From Mycobacterium parascrofulaceum ATCC BAA-614 (GTDB lineage: Bacteria; Actinomycetota; Actinomycetes; Mycobacteriales; Mycobacteriaceae): a stretch of 64,000 bases of DNA. Made by a program: the position numbers and the translations under genes. Positions 36,390 through 44,697 of this stretch are shown piece by piece (the first letter of the stretch is position 1; each line of letters opens with the position of its first letter). A model generated the notes under the pieces. It saw only the letters and a program-made list of their open reading frames with translations, did no database searches and was not told where the DNA came from. The stretch is taken from the NCBI RefSeq assembly GCF_000164135.1, contig NZ_GG770555.1:896129-960128 (forward strand), in the 5' to 3' direction.

Positions 36390-36413
36390 ATCTGACTTTA
36401 TGCCTTGTCAGAT
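36390..36413. promoter_or_regulatory. Palindromic operator candidate between the metal-hydrolase and TetR genes
   Basis: ATCTGAC-N10-GTCAGAT is a perfect seven-base inverted repeat with centres one and a half to two helical turns apart. It lies 24 bases from the hydrolase start and 22 bases from the TetR start, ideal for auto-repression by the TetR protein. Confidence 0.65.
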
Positions 36414-36434
36414 AAGACTGCCAGACTGTAGGAC

Positions 36435-37109
36435 ATGAGTCCAGCACGTGTTTATGGCGGGCTGTCCGCAGCTCAACGCGATGCGCAGCGCCGCGTGATG
36501 TTGATTGATGCCGCGGTCTCAATCATGGGCACCCACGGAGCTACCGCGTGCACCGTGACCGCCGTGTGTGCGAAGTCAGGAGTGACGAGCCGGTACTTCT
36601 ACCAGCAGTTTCGCGACCGAGACGCACTCTTGCGCGCGGTATTTGCCAAGATCTCCGCCACCTTCCAGGCGGTGATAACCAGCGCCATTCCGGACGACAC
36701 GGTTGCTCCTCAAGAACTCGCTTACGCTCCGATCAAGGCCCTGGTTCAGGTGATCGAGAACGATCCCAGCATGGCCCGCATACTGTTTGTCGAATCGGGC
36801 GCAGAACCCCTCCTTCGGCAGCTGCGAAGCGAGCTGATGACCGATTTTGCGGAGCTGGTGCTCAGAGAGGCCCGCTTGCACCTCGATATACCCAGCGAGG
36901 TGCTTCAAGTCGCAGATCTCGCCGCCACCTACGGTGTCGGGGGCCTGTTCGAGATACTCCGTCGCTGGATAGACGGACAACTGAACCTCTCGACTGAAAT
37001 GCTTATCGAGCACTGTGCGGGTTTTCTCGGCAGTCTCGGCCTATATACCCTCGGGCAGGCGCCTGATCAGGCCGCTCCGCGGCTGGCCGCAGTTGACGAG
37101 ACCCGATAG
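36435..37109 (+). CDS. TetR-family transcriptional regulator
   Basis: A 224-residue TetR regulator. The DNA-binding domain is LIDAAVSIMGTHGATACTVTAVCAKSGVTSRYFYQQFRDRDALLRAVF. The ligand-binding part includes ARILFVESGAEPLLRQLRSELM. Unlike the regulator at 34.7 kb it carries an extra C-terminal tail (LGQAPDQAAPRLAAVDETR). ATG 36435 follows TAGGA. Divergent from the metal-hydrolase gene and separated from the carboxylase operon by 351 bases, so it most likely controls its divergent neighbour. Confidence 0.88.
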   Translation: MSPARVYGGLSAAQRDAQRRVMLIDAAVSIMGTHGATACTVTAVCAKSGVTSRYFYQQFRDRDALLRAVFAKISATFQAVITSAIPDDTVAPQELAYAPIKALVQVIENDPSMARILFVESGAEPLLRQLRSELMTDFAELVLREARLHLDIPSEVLQVADLAATYGVGGLFEILRRWIDGQLNLSTEMLIEHCAGFLGSLGLYTLGQAPDQAAPRLAAVDETR

Positions 37110-37393
37110 ATTCTGACCGACCCGGATTTATATACGACTCGGTTGGCTGAGGCGCATGGCGCGACGCTGATAATCACTGCTGGCGTTCACCCGAGATCGC
37201 GACCGTAGACTCCACGCGCGCCGGACGAGGAACTCGATACGACCTAGCAAGGGCCCTGTGTGTGCCGTCGCGCCCGCAGTCAATTCCTTTGATCGCTCGA
37301 TCTGCAGCGAAGCGCACCGCTTCGATCCATCGCGCTTCGACGGAATCGCGGCGCGGGAAACAAATCTGACGCAAGCCCTGCCGCCGTTGTCAC

Positions 37394-37419
37394 CTGATGT
37401 TAATTGCGGCTAACATCAG
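37394..37419. promoter_or_regulatory. Perfect inverted repeat upstream of the carboxylase operon; only feature in the 37110-37460 gap
   Basis: CTGATGTTA-ATTGCGGC-TAACATCAG is perfect over nine bases per arm and lies 42-67 bases before the TTG start of the carboxylase beta gene. It is a strong operator candidate for the TetR regulator at 44104 or 36435. The rest of the 351-base gap shows no gene or other structure that I can support. Confidence 0.65.
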
Positions 37420-37460
37420 CGCCTAGCAGATGACGTCGATGCTCGCCCGGAGGGAAAATT

Positions 37461-39062
37461 TTGGTACAGGTCTTGCCCGACCGGGTCGACGACACCGCGC
37501 CCGGGTATCTCAAGAACCGCGAAGGACTGAGCGCGCAACTCCACACCATCGTGGAGCAACTGGCGCTGGTCAACGGCGGCGGAGGCGCGAAATACGTTGC
37601 GCGCCACCGCAAGCGGGGCAAGCTGCTCGTCCGCGAGCGCATCGAGCTGATGCTCGACCCCGACACGGCGTTCCTCGAACTATGTCCCTTCGCCGCCTGG
37701 GGCAGTAAGTTCCCCGTCGGCGGTAGCGTGGTGGTCGGCATCGGCGTAGTCGAGGGCATCGAGTCGATGATCATCGCCCACGACCCCACCGTCCGCGGCG
37801 GCGCATCGAACCCCTATACCTTCCGCAAGGTGTTCCGCGGCATGGCCATCGCGCGGGAGAACCGACTGCCCATCATCAACATCGTCGAGTCTGGCGGCGC
37901 CGACCTGCCCACACAGGCAGACATCTTCGTGCCCGGCGGACAGCTGTTCCACGACTTGACACAGCACAGCGCAGCGGGGCTGCCGACACTGGCCTTGGTC
38001 TTCGGCAACTCCACCGCTGGAGGTGCGTACGTCCCGGGCATGTGCGACTACGTCGTGATGGTTCGCAACCGTTCCAAGGTGTTCCTCGGGGGTCCGCCGC
38101 TGGTCAAGATGGCCACGGGCGAGGTCTCCGATGACGAGTCGCTCGGCGGCGCCGACATGCACGCCCGCACCTCGGGGCTGGCCGATTACATGGCCGAGGA
38201 CGAGCAGGATGCGATCCGCATCGGCCGTCGCATCATGGCGCGGCTCAACTGGCGGAAGAACGGCCCCGGACCCACCACGCCGCCGCACCCACCGGTGCAC
38301 GACCCCGATCAGCTGCTCGGCATCGCGTCGGTCGATCCGAAGGTGCCCTTCGACCCCCGCGACGTCATCGCCCGAGTGGTCGACGGCTCGGCCTTCGACG
38401 AGTTCAAACCTCTCTACGGCACGTCACTCGTCACCGGCTGGGCCTCGATCCACGGCTTCCCAGTCGGCATCCTCGCCAACGCACGGGGCATCCTGTTCAG
38501 TGAGGAGGCCGAGAAAGGTTCGCAGTTCATCCAACTGGCAAATCAGATCGACACCCCCCTCATCTTCCTGCAGAACACCACCGGTTTCATGGTCGGTGCC
38601 GAGTACGAACAGGGCGGCATCATCAAGGACGGCGCCAAGATGATCAACGCCGTATCCAACAGCACGGTCCCCCACGTGACCATCACCATGGGTGCGTCCT
38701 ACGGTGCCGGGAACTACGGCATGTGCGGGCGATCGTACTCGCCGCGTTTCCTATTCGCTTGGCCTAACTCGAAGTCGGCCGTGATGGGTCCGGCGCAACT
38801 GGCCGGAGTGCTGTCCATCGTGGCGCGCGAGTCCGCCGCCGACCGCGGGCTGCCCTTCGACGAGGAGGCCGACGCCCAGATGCGCGCCGCCGTCGAGGAA
38901 CAGATCGAGCGCGAATCCGTCGCACTGGCCAACAGCGGCCGACTTTACGACGACGGGATCATCGATCCCCGCGATACGCGGACCGTTCTCGGGTTCTGCC
39001 TGTCGGTGATCCACAACGGCGAGGTCCGTGGCCAGCGTGGCTACGGCGTGTTCCGGATGTGA
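37461..39062 (+). CDS. Acyl-CoA carboxylase beta (carboxyltransferase) subunit
   Basis: A 533-residue carboxyltransferase that moves CO2 from carboxybiotin to an acyl-CoA, of the methylcrotonyl-/geranyl-CoA type. Seen: RERIELMLDPDTAFLEL, HDPTVRGGASNPYTFRKVFRGMAIARENRLPIINIVESGGADLPTQ, and the second domain GFMVGAEYEQGGIIKDGAKMINAVSNSTVP with GASYGAGNYGMCGRSYSPRFLFAWPNSKSAVMGPAQLAGVL. The start is TTG 37461 after GGAGGG. The stop overlaps the biotin subunit start. Neighbouring acyl-CoA dehydrogenase and AtuA indicate a branched or terpenoid acyl-CoA rather than propionyl-CoA. Confidence 0.92.
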   Translation: MVQVLPDRVDDTAPGYLKNREGLSAQLHTIVEQLALVNGGGGAKYVARHRKRGKLLVRERIELMLDPDTAFLELCPFAAWGSKFPVGGSVVVGIGVVEGIESMIIAHDPTVRGGASNPYTFRKVFRGMAIARENRLPIINIVESGGADLPTQADIFVPGGQLFHDLTQHSAAGLPTLALVFGNSTAGGAYVPGMCDYVVMVRNRSKVFLGGPPLVKMATGEVSDDESLGGADMHARTSGLADYMAEDEQDAIRIGRRIMARLNWRKNGPGPTTPPHPPVHDPDQLLGIASVDPKVPFDPRDVIARVVDGSAFDEFKPLYGTSLVTGWASIHGFPVGILANARGILFSEEAEKGSQFIQLANQIDTPLIFLQNTTGFMVGAEYEQGGIIKDGAKMINAVSNSTVPHVTITMGASYGAGNYGMCGRSYSPRFLFAWPNSKSAVMGPAQLAGVLSIVARESAADRGLPFDEEADAQMRAAVEEQIERESVALANSGRLYDDGIIDPRDTRTVLGFCLSVIHNGEVRGQRGYGVFRM

Positions 39063-41101
39063 TGGCGATGCCCAAGATCCGCAAGGTCCTGGTCGCCAAC
39101 CGTGGCGAGATCGCGCGGCGGGTGTTCCGCACTTGCCGCGATCTCGGCATCGCCACCGTCGCGGTCTATTCCGACGCCGACGCCGACGCGTGGCACGTCG
39201 CCGACGCCGACGAGGCCGTGCACCTTCCCGGCTCGTCTGCCGCTGAGACCTACCTCGACATCCACCGGATCATCGCCGCTGCCTCGCTCACCGGCGCGGA
39301 CGCAGTACACCCCGGCTACGGCTTCCTTTCGGAAAACGCCGGGTTCGCGCGCGCCTGTGCCGCCGCCGACCTCGTCTTCATCGGTCCGCCGCCCGGGGCG
39401 ATCGACGCGATGGGCTCGAAGCTGCAGGCCAAGAAGACGATGTCCGACGCGGGGGTGCCTGTGCTGCCCGGTGGCGACACGACGGGGCTATCGGCCGAGC
39501 AGCTGGCGAAGCTGGCCGCCGACGTCGGCTACCCCGTGCTGGTCAAGGCCAGCGCCGGCGGCGGTGGCCGAGGCATGCGCATTGTCGCGTCGCCGGACGA
39601 GCTCGACGAAGCGGTCACCTCCGCTTCGCGTGAGGCCGCCGCCGCGTTCGCCGACGGCACCGTCTTCCTCGAGCGTTACGTCCAGCGCCCACGCCACGTC
39701 GAGATCCAGATCATGGCCGACACGCACGGAAACGTCGTCTCTCTGTTCGAGCGCGAGTGCTCCGTGCAGCGTCGACACCAGAAGGTGATCGAGGAGGCGC
39801 CGTCACCGGTCGTCGACGACGCGTTGCGCGCTCGGATGAGCGAGGCCGCCATCGCCGCCGCGCGCGCCGTCGGCTACGTAGGCGCCGGGACGGTCGAGTT
39901 CGTCTACGACGCCGCTCAGGATGGCAAAGCCGACTCCTTCGCCTTCCTCGAGATGAACACCCGGCTGCAGGTCGAGCACCCGGTTACCGAGCTGATCACC
40001 GGCCTCGACCTGGTGCGTGCCCAGCTGCTCGTAGCCATGGGCCGCCCGCTGCCTGAGGAGATGCACAACCCGCGAATTCGCGGTCACGCGGTCGAGGCCC
40101 GTCTGTGCGCCGAGGATCCGGCCGATGACTACCGGCCCTGTACCGGCACCCTGCGCACCTTGGATGTCCCGGCGCTTGCCGGCGTGCGGGTTGACTCGGG
40201 TTTTCGTGCCGGTTCGGTCATCAGTCATTACTACGATTCGCTGCTGGCCAAGGTCATCGCGTGGGCACCAACGCGCGACGAGGCACTTGCCAGCCTCTCG
40301 GCGGCGCTGGCCGGCGCCCGTATTCACGGCGTGACCACCAATCGCAACCTGCTTGTTCGCGTCCTGCGCCATGACGAGTTCGCCGGGCGGGGCACCGACA
40401 CTGGGTTCCTTGACCGACACGACGTCGCCCAACTCGGCGCTGCCCTCCCAGACACGCAGTCCGAGCGCCTGCACGCCGTCGCGGCGACCGTGGCCGGGGT
40501 GGCCGCGCGGCGTGCCGTCGCAACTCTGCAGGCCACGTTGCCCGCCGGCTGGCGCAACAACCCTTCGCAGCCGCAGACCACGACCTGGCAGACCCAGGGT
40601 GGGCGCGAAGTGCGCGTCGGGTACACGTTAGGTTCGACAGGGACCTGCCTGCAGGTCGACGACGAGCCGTTGGCCGACGTCGAGGTTGTCGAGGGCAGTA
40701 GCGAGCGGGTGGTGCTGCGCGTCGACGGGGTGCGCCGCACTTATGATGTCGTCCTCGACGGCGATGTTGCCCACCTCGACTCGGTCGCCGGCTACTCCGC
40801 CCTGCGGCTGGCGCCACGCTTCGTCGACCCGAGCACTCTCAACCCGCCCGGGTCGCTCACCGCGCCGATGCCGGGCTCGGTGATCCGACTACCGGTCGCC
40901 GAGGGCGAGACGGTCTCGGCGGGCCAAACCCTTGTCGTCCTGGAGGCGATGAAGATGGAGCACACCGTCGCGAGCCCGATCGACGGGGTGCTGAGCGCCC
41001 TGCCGGTCCAGGTCGGCCATCAGGTCTCGAGCGGTGACGTCCTCGCCGTGGTCGAGGCGGTGGACGGCGGTGAAGTGGCGTCGGACGCCACCGAGCTCTA
41101 A
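39062..41101 (+). CDS. Acyl-CoA carboxylase alpha subunit (biotin carboxylase plus biotin carrier)
   Basis: A 679-residue subunit. The biotin carboxylase domain (about 1-450) includes KVLVANRGEIARRVFRTCRDLG, VHPGYGFLSENAGF, ATP-grasp loop VLVKASAGGGGRGMRIV and EMNTRLQVEHPVTE. A linker domain follows, and the C-terminal biotinyl domain carries the biotin Lys in LVVLEAMKMEHTV. ATG 39062 shares one base with the beta-subunit stop (TGATG); GTG 39059 is an alternative. This AccA1-type length fits carboxylases for methylcrotonyl- or geranyl-CoA. Together with the beta gene it forms one holoenzyme. Confidence 0.94.
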   Translation: MAMPKIRKVLVANRGEIARRVFRTCRDLGIATVAVYSDADADAWHVADADEAVHLPGSSAAETYLDIHRIIAAASLTGADAVHPGYGFLSENAGFARACAAADLVFIGPPPGAIDAMGSKLQAKKTMSDAGVPVLPGGDTTGLSAEQLAKLAADVGYPVLVKASAGGGGRGMRIVASPDELDEAVTSASREAAAAFADGTVFLERYVQRPRHVEIQIMADTHGNVVSLFERECSVQRRHQKVIEEAPSPVVDDALRARMSEAAIAAARAVGYVGAGTVEFVYDAAQDGKADSFAFLEMNTRLQVEHPVTELITGLDLVRAQLLVAMGRPLPEEMHNPRIRGHAVEARLCAEDPADDYRPCTGTLRTLDVPALAGVRVDSGFRAGSVISHYYDSLLAKVIAWAPTRDEALASLSAALAGARIHGVTTNRNLLVRVLRHDEFAGRGTDTGFLDRHDVAQLGAALPDTQSERLHAVAATVAGVAARRAVATLQATLPAGWRNNPSQPQTTTWQTQGGREVRVGYTLGSTGTCLQVDDEPLADVEVVEGSSERVVLRVDGVRRTYDVVLDGDVAHLDSVAGYSALRLAPRFVDPSTLNPPGSLTAPMPGSVIRLPVAEGETVSAGQTLVVLEAMKMEHTVASPIDGVLSALPVQVGHQVSSGDVLAVVEAVDGGEVASDATEL

Positions 41102-41155
41102 TGAACCCGGCGCGCTCCCGATCGGTGGCGCGTCGATACCGATGTGAGGAGTGTC

Positions 41156-42310
41156 ATGGAATTGCACGAGACAGAGGAACGTCAGGACCTGCGCAAGGCG
41201 GTCGCCGAGATCGCCAAGGACTTCGGACACGAGTACTACCTGGAAAAATCGCTGGCCGGCGCGAAGAGCACCGAGCTGTGGCAGGCCGTGGGCAAACAGG
41301 GCTTCCTCGGGGTGAACCTTTCCGAGCAGTACGGCGGCGGCGGCGGCGGCATCTACGACATGCAGATCGTCGGTGAGGAGCTCGCCGCGGCGGGCTGCCC
41401 GCTGCTGATGACCGTCGTCTCGCCAACCATCTGCGGCACGATCATCCAGGCATTCGGCAGTGAGGAACTCAAGCAGCAGTGGCTGCCGGGCATCGCCAGC
41501 GGCGAGACGATCATGGCATTCGCAATCACCGAGCCGGACGCGGGCTCGAACTCGCACAACATCTCCACGACCGCGAAACGCGACGGCGACGACTGGGTCA
41601 TCAACGGCACCAAGTACTACATCTCCGGTGTCGACGAAGCCGAAGCGATCCTGGTCGTCACCCGAACGTCTACCAACGACAGTGGTCGCGGACTACTCAG
41701 CCTGCTCGTCGTGCCCACCGATGTCCCCGGGCTCACCAAGTCACTCATCCCGGTCCAGGCGGTCACTCCAGAGAAGCAGTTCACTCTATTCTTCGATGAC
41801 GTCCGCGTGCCGGCCGCCAACCTTATCGGCACGGAGAACGAGGGCCTGCGCCAGGTCTTCATGGGCCTGAACCCGGAGCGAATCATGGGGGCAGCGCTCG
41901 GCAACGGCATCGGCCGTTACGCGCTGGATAAAGCCGCCGATTACGCCCGCAACCGCCACGTGTGGGGAGCGCCGATCGGCTCGCACCAGGGCGTATCGCA
42001 CCCCCTCGCCCACGCCAAGATCCAGGTCGAGCTGGCCCGGTTGATGACCCAGCGTGCCGCCGCCCTGCACGACGCCGGCGATCCGGGGTCGGGTGAGGCG
42101 TCGAACATGGCGAAATATGCCGCAGCCGAGGCGGGCATCCTGGCGCTCGACCAGGCGATTCAGACCCACGGCGGCAACGGCATGGCCACCGAGTACGGCC
42201 TCGCCACGTTGTGGGGTCCGGCCCGGCTCATGCGCACCGCGCCGATCAGCCGCGAAATGATCCTCAACTTCGTGGCGCAGCACAGCCTGAAACTGCCCGC
42301 GTCCTACTGA
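41156..42310 (+). CDS. Acyl-CoA dehydrogenase (citronellyl-/isovaleryl-CoA type candidate)
   Basis: A 384-residue FAD enzyme: QYGGGGGGIYDMQIVGEELAAAG, FAITEPDAGSNSHNISTTAKRDGDDWVINGTKYYISGVDEAEAILVVTRT, and the C-terminal QTHGGNGMATEYGLATLWGPARLMRTAPISREMILN. ATG 41156 follows GAGGAG. By position, directly after carboxylase subunits, it should form the 2,3-double bond that allows gamma-carboxylation, as AtuD/LiuA do; that assignment is inference. The gene continues the rightward operon. Confidence 0.9.
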   Translation: MELHETEERQDLRKAVAEIAKDFGHEYYLEKSLAGAKSTELWQAVGKQGFLGVNLSEQYGGGGGGIYDMQIVGEELAAAGCPLLMTVVSPTICGTIIQAFGSEELKQQWLPGIASGETIMAFAITEPDAGSNSHNISTTAKRDGDDWVINGTKYYISGVDEAEAILVVTRTSTNDSGRGLLSLLVVPTDVPGLTKSLIPVQAVTPEKQFTLFFDDVRVPAANLIGTENEGLRQVFMGLNPERIMGAALGNGIGRYALDKAADYARNRHVWGAPIGSHQGVSHPLAHAKIQVELARLMTQRAAALHDAGDPGSGEASNMAKYAAAEAGILALDQAIQTHGGNGMATEYGLATLWGPARLMRTAPISREMILNFVAQHSLKLPASY

Positions 42311-42336
42311 GTCGCCGCGGACGGAAAGGGAATCGC

Positions 42337-43890
42337 ATGCAACTCGGCATCGGTCAGTGGGTGACCCGGCGCGCCTTCCTCAACGGCGGGCGCACCGCGT
42401 TGATCAGCAACGGCGCGCACATCACCTACGCCGACCTCGATCGGCGCACCAACCAGGTCGCCGCCGCACTCATCGCCCTCGGCGTGCGCAAGGGCGATCG
42501 GGTCGCGATGCTGCTGGTCAATTCGACCGAGTTCATCCAGGTGCTGCTGGGCTGCGCCAAAATCGGCGCACTTGCAGTTCCGCTCAACGTGCGCCTTGCC
42601 GGACCCGAGATCGGCTACATCCTGGCCGACTCAGGCGCCGATGTTCTGGTCTTCCACGAGCCGTTCGCCGCGCAGGCCAAGAGCGCCGTCACCGAGTCCG
42701 GAGTCCGCGTGCGCCATGTCGTACGCGCCGGTGGGGCGCCGGCGCCGGGCGAGCTCGGCTACGAAGACGTCGTCTCGGGCGCCGCGCCCGAACCGCTCAA
42801 CGGTGACGTCGACGGCAGCGACCCCGCGTTCATCATGTACACGTCGGGGACGACGGGCCGACCCAAGGGCGCGATCCTCACCCACGACAACCTGCTATGG
42901 AACGCGATCAACGTCCTCGGCACCGACATCGGCCTGCGGGGCGAGGACGTCACCGTCGCGGTGGCGCCGTTGTTCCACATCGGCGGGCTGGGAGTACACA
43001 CCCTGCCGCTGCTCTACGTCGGCGGCACCAGCGTCATCATGCCGTCCTTCGAGCCGCGAGCTACGCTGCAGGCGATGGCCGACCACCACGTCACGGTTCA
43101 GTTCATGGTGCCGGCCATGTGGACCGCTCTCACACAGGTGTCCGACTTCGACTCCTTCAACCTGTCTGCGCTGCGTTTCGCCATGGGCGGCGGGTCGCCC
43201 GTCCCCCTCACGGTCATCGACTTCATGCGCGAGCGAGGCGTGCCCTTCACCGAGGGCTTCGGCATGACCGAGACCGCTCCCCTGGTGACCGTCCTCGACG
43301 CCGAGAACATCAGCACGCGGGCCGGGTCGATCGGCCGCGTCGCGATGCATGTCGACGCCCGCATCGTCGACGACGACGACCGCGACGTCGCGACCGACAC
43401 CGTGGGCGAACTGATCGTGCGCGGTCCGAATGTGTTCACCGGCTACTGGATGAAGGCCGATTCGAGCGCCGAGGCGTTGCGCGGGGGCTGGTTCCACACG
43501 GGCGATCTCGGGCGCATGGACGCGGAGGGCTTCATCACCCTCGTCGACCGCAAGAAGGACATGATCATCTCCGGCGGCGAGAACGTCTACCCGATCGAGG
43601 TCGAGCAGGTCCTCTTCCGCCACCCGGCGGTGTTCGACGCCGCCGTGATCGGCGGTAAGGACGCGAAGTGGGGCGAACGCGTCGTCGCGGTCGTGGTTGC
43701 CGACCCGGCGACGCAGGCGCCGAGCGCCGAGGAGATCGTGGCGTGGTGCCGGGAGCGGCTGGCACACTTCAAGTGTCCGCGTGACGTGCACTTCGTCGCC
43801 GAACTGCCGCGCAACGCCACCGGCAAGCTGCTCAAGACCGAGCTGCGCGCGCAGTTCACGGGCATCGAGGGCGGAGTCGTTTTGCGCTGA
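42337..43890 (+). CDS. Acyl-CoA ligase (FadD-type, AMP-forming)
   Basis: A 517-residue ANL ligase: FIMYTSGTTGRPKGAILTHDNLLWNAINV, PLFHIGGLGVHTLPLL, GFGMTETAPLVTVLDAENI, GGWFHTGDLGRMDAEGFITLVDRKKDMIISGGENVYPIEVEQ, and the catalytic Lys in PRNATGKLLKTELR. ATG 42337 follows GGAAAGGGAA. The GGENVYP signature matches short/medium-chain and aromatic ligases rather than long-chain enzymes with GEWIS. It would activate the acid that enters the carboxylase route. Confidence 0.93.
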   Translation: MQLGIGQWVTRRAFLNGGRTALISNGAHITYADLDRRTNQVAAALIALGVRKGDRVAMLLVNSTEFIQVLLGCAKIGALAVPLNVRLAGPEIGYILADSGADVLVFHEPFAAQAKSAVTESGVRVRHVVRAGGAPAPGELGYEDVVSGAAPEPLNGDVDGSDPAFIMYTSGTTGRPKGAILTHDNLLWNAINVLGTDIGLRGEDVTVAVAPLFHIGGLGVHTLPLLYVGGTSVIMPSFEPRATLQAMADHHVTVQFMVPAMWTALTQVSDFDSFNLSALRFAMGGGSPVPLTVIDFMRERGVPFTEGFGMTETAPLVTVLDAENISTRAGSIGRVAMHVDARIVDDDDRDVATDTVGELIVRGPNVFTGYWMKADSSAEALRGGWFHTGDLGRMDAEGFITLVDRKKDMIISGGENVYPIEVEQVLFRHPAVFDAAVIGGKDAKWGERVVAVVVADPATQAPSAEEIVAWCRERLAHFKCPRDVHFVAELPRNATGKLLKTELRAQFTGIEGGVVLR

Positions 43891-44103
43891 GTCGTGCCGC
43901 TGCACATCGCGGGTTCGGAGCAGGGCCCCTAAATCATGAACTGAGAAAAGGATCGACAGCATCGGCGGGGGCTAGCGGTTTCGTTCACCTCCCTCGATTC
44001 GGTGCGGCGGGTGCCGACGCAGGCAACCCCAGCGTCGGTAGGATCCCAGCCCAGCGGATCGGACGGCGAACAACGTAACCACAAATCGACAGGAGGCCTG
44101 AAA

Positions 44104-44697
44104 GTGGCCGGTTTGCGCCGCAAACTGCTCCTCGAGGCCGCCGCCGACCTGTTCGCGCGGCAAGGCTTTCACGCCGTGGGCATCGACGACATCGGTGCCG
44201 CAGCAGGGGTGAGCGGGCCGGCCGTCTACCGGCACTTTCAGAACAAGGACGCGATCCTTCGCGAGTTATGCGACGCCGCCATGACTGAGCTGCTGGCCGG
44301 CGCCCGGCGCGCCACCACGGCCGGCACACCGACGGAGGTCCTGCACGCCCTTGTCGACCTGCACGCGGCCTTCGGCGCGCGACGACGCGGCCTGTTGGCC
44401 GTCTACGCCCGCGAGCACCGCTCGCTGTCGCCGCTGGCGACCCGTGCCCTGCGACGCCGACAGCACAGCTACGAGTCCTTTTGGGTCGAGGCACTCGTAC
44501 GAGCACGGGGCGATCTGGACCGTGAGCGCGCACAGGGCCTGGTCGCCGCCGTGCTGTCATTGCTCAACGCGTCCGCGTACATGCCGGCGTCGCTGGACGA
44601 CGCGACGATTGAGGCGATGCTGGCCGCCGCGGCCGTTGCGGCGCTGTTCAGCCGCGCGGTTACACAGCAGGTAGACGGCGCCCCGCACCGGATTTAG
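44104..44697 (+). CDS. TetR-family transcriptional regulator
   Basis: A 197-residue TetR regulator: LRRKLLLEAAADLFARQGFHAVGIDDIGAAAGVSGPAVYRHFQNKDAILRELCDAAMTELL. The sequence PAVYRHFQNK resembles the KstR2/FadR group that responds to acyl-CoA effectors. GTG 44104 follows AGGAGG at a good distance; the 34 codons upstream are not family-like. It ends convergently with atuA, the two stops overlapping by four bases. It lies inside the carboxylase cluster and probably controls it. Confidence 0.9.
   Translation: MAGLRRKLLLEAAADLFARQGFHAVGIDDIGAAAGVSGPAVYRHFQNKDAILRELCDAAMTELLAGARRATTAGTPTEVLHALVDLHAAFGARRRGLLAVYAREHRSLSPLATRALRRRQHSYESFWVEALVRARGDLDRERAQGLVAAVLSLLNASAYMPASLDDATIEAMLAAAAVAALFSRAVTQQVDGAPHRI

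Noticed and set aside
42895..43962. 355-codon - strand frame opposite the FadD gene
   Set aside because: Antisense of an intact acyl-CoA ligase; GC-skew artefact.
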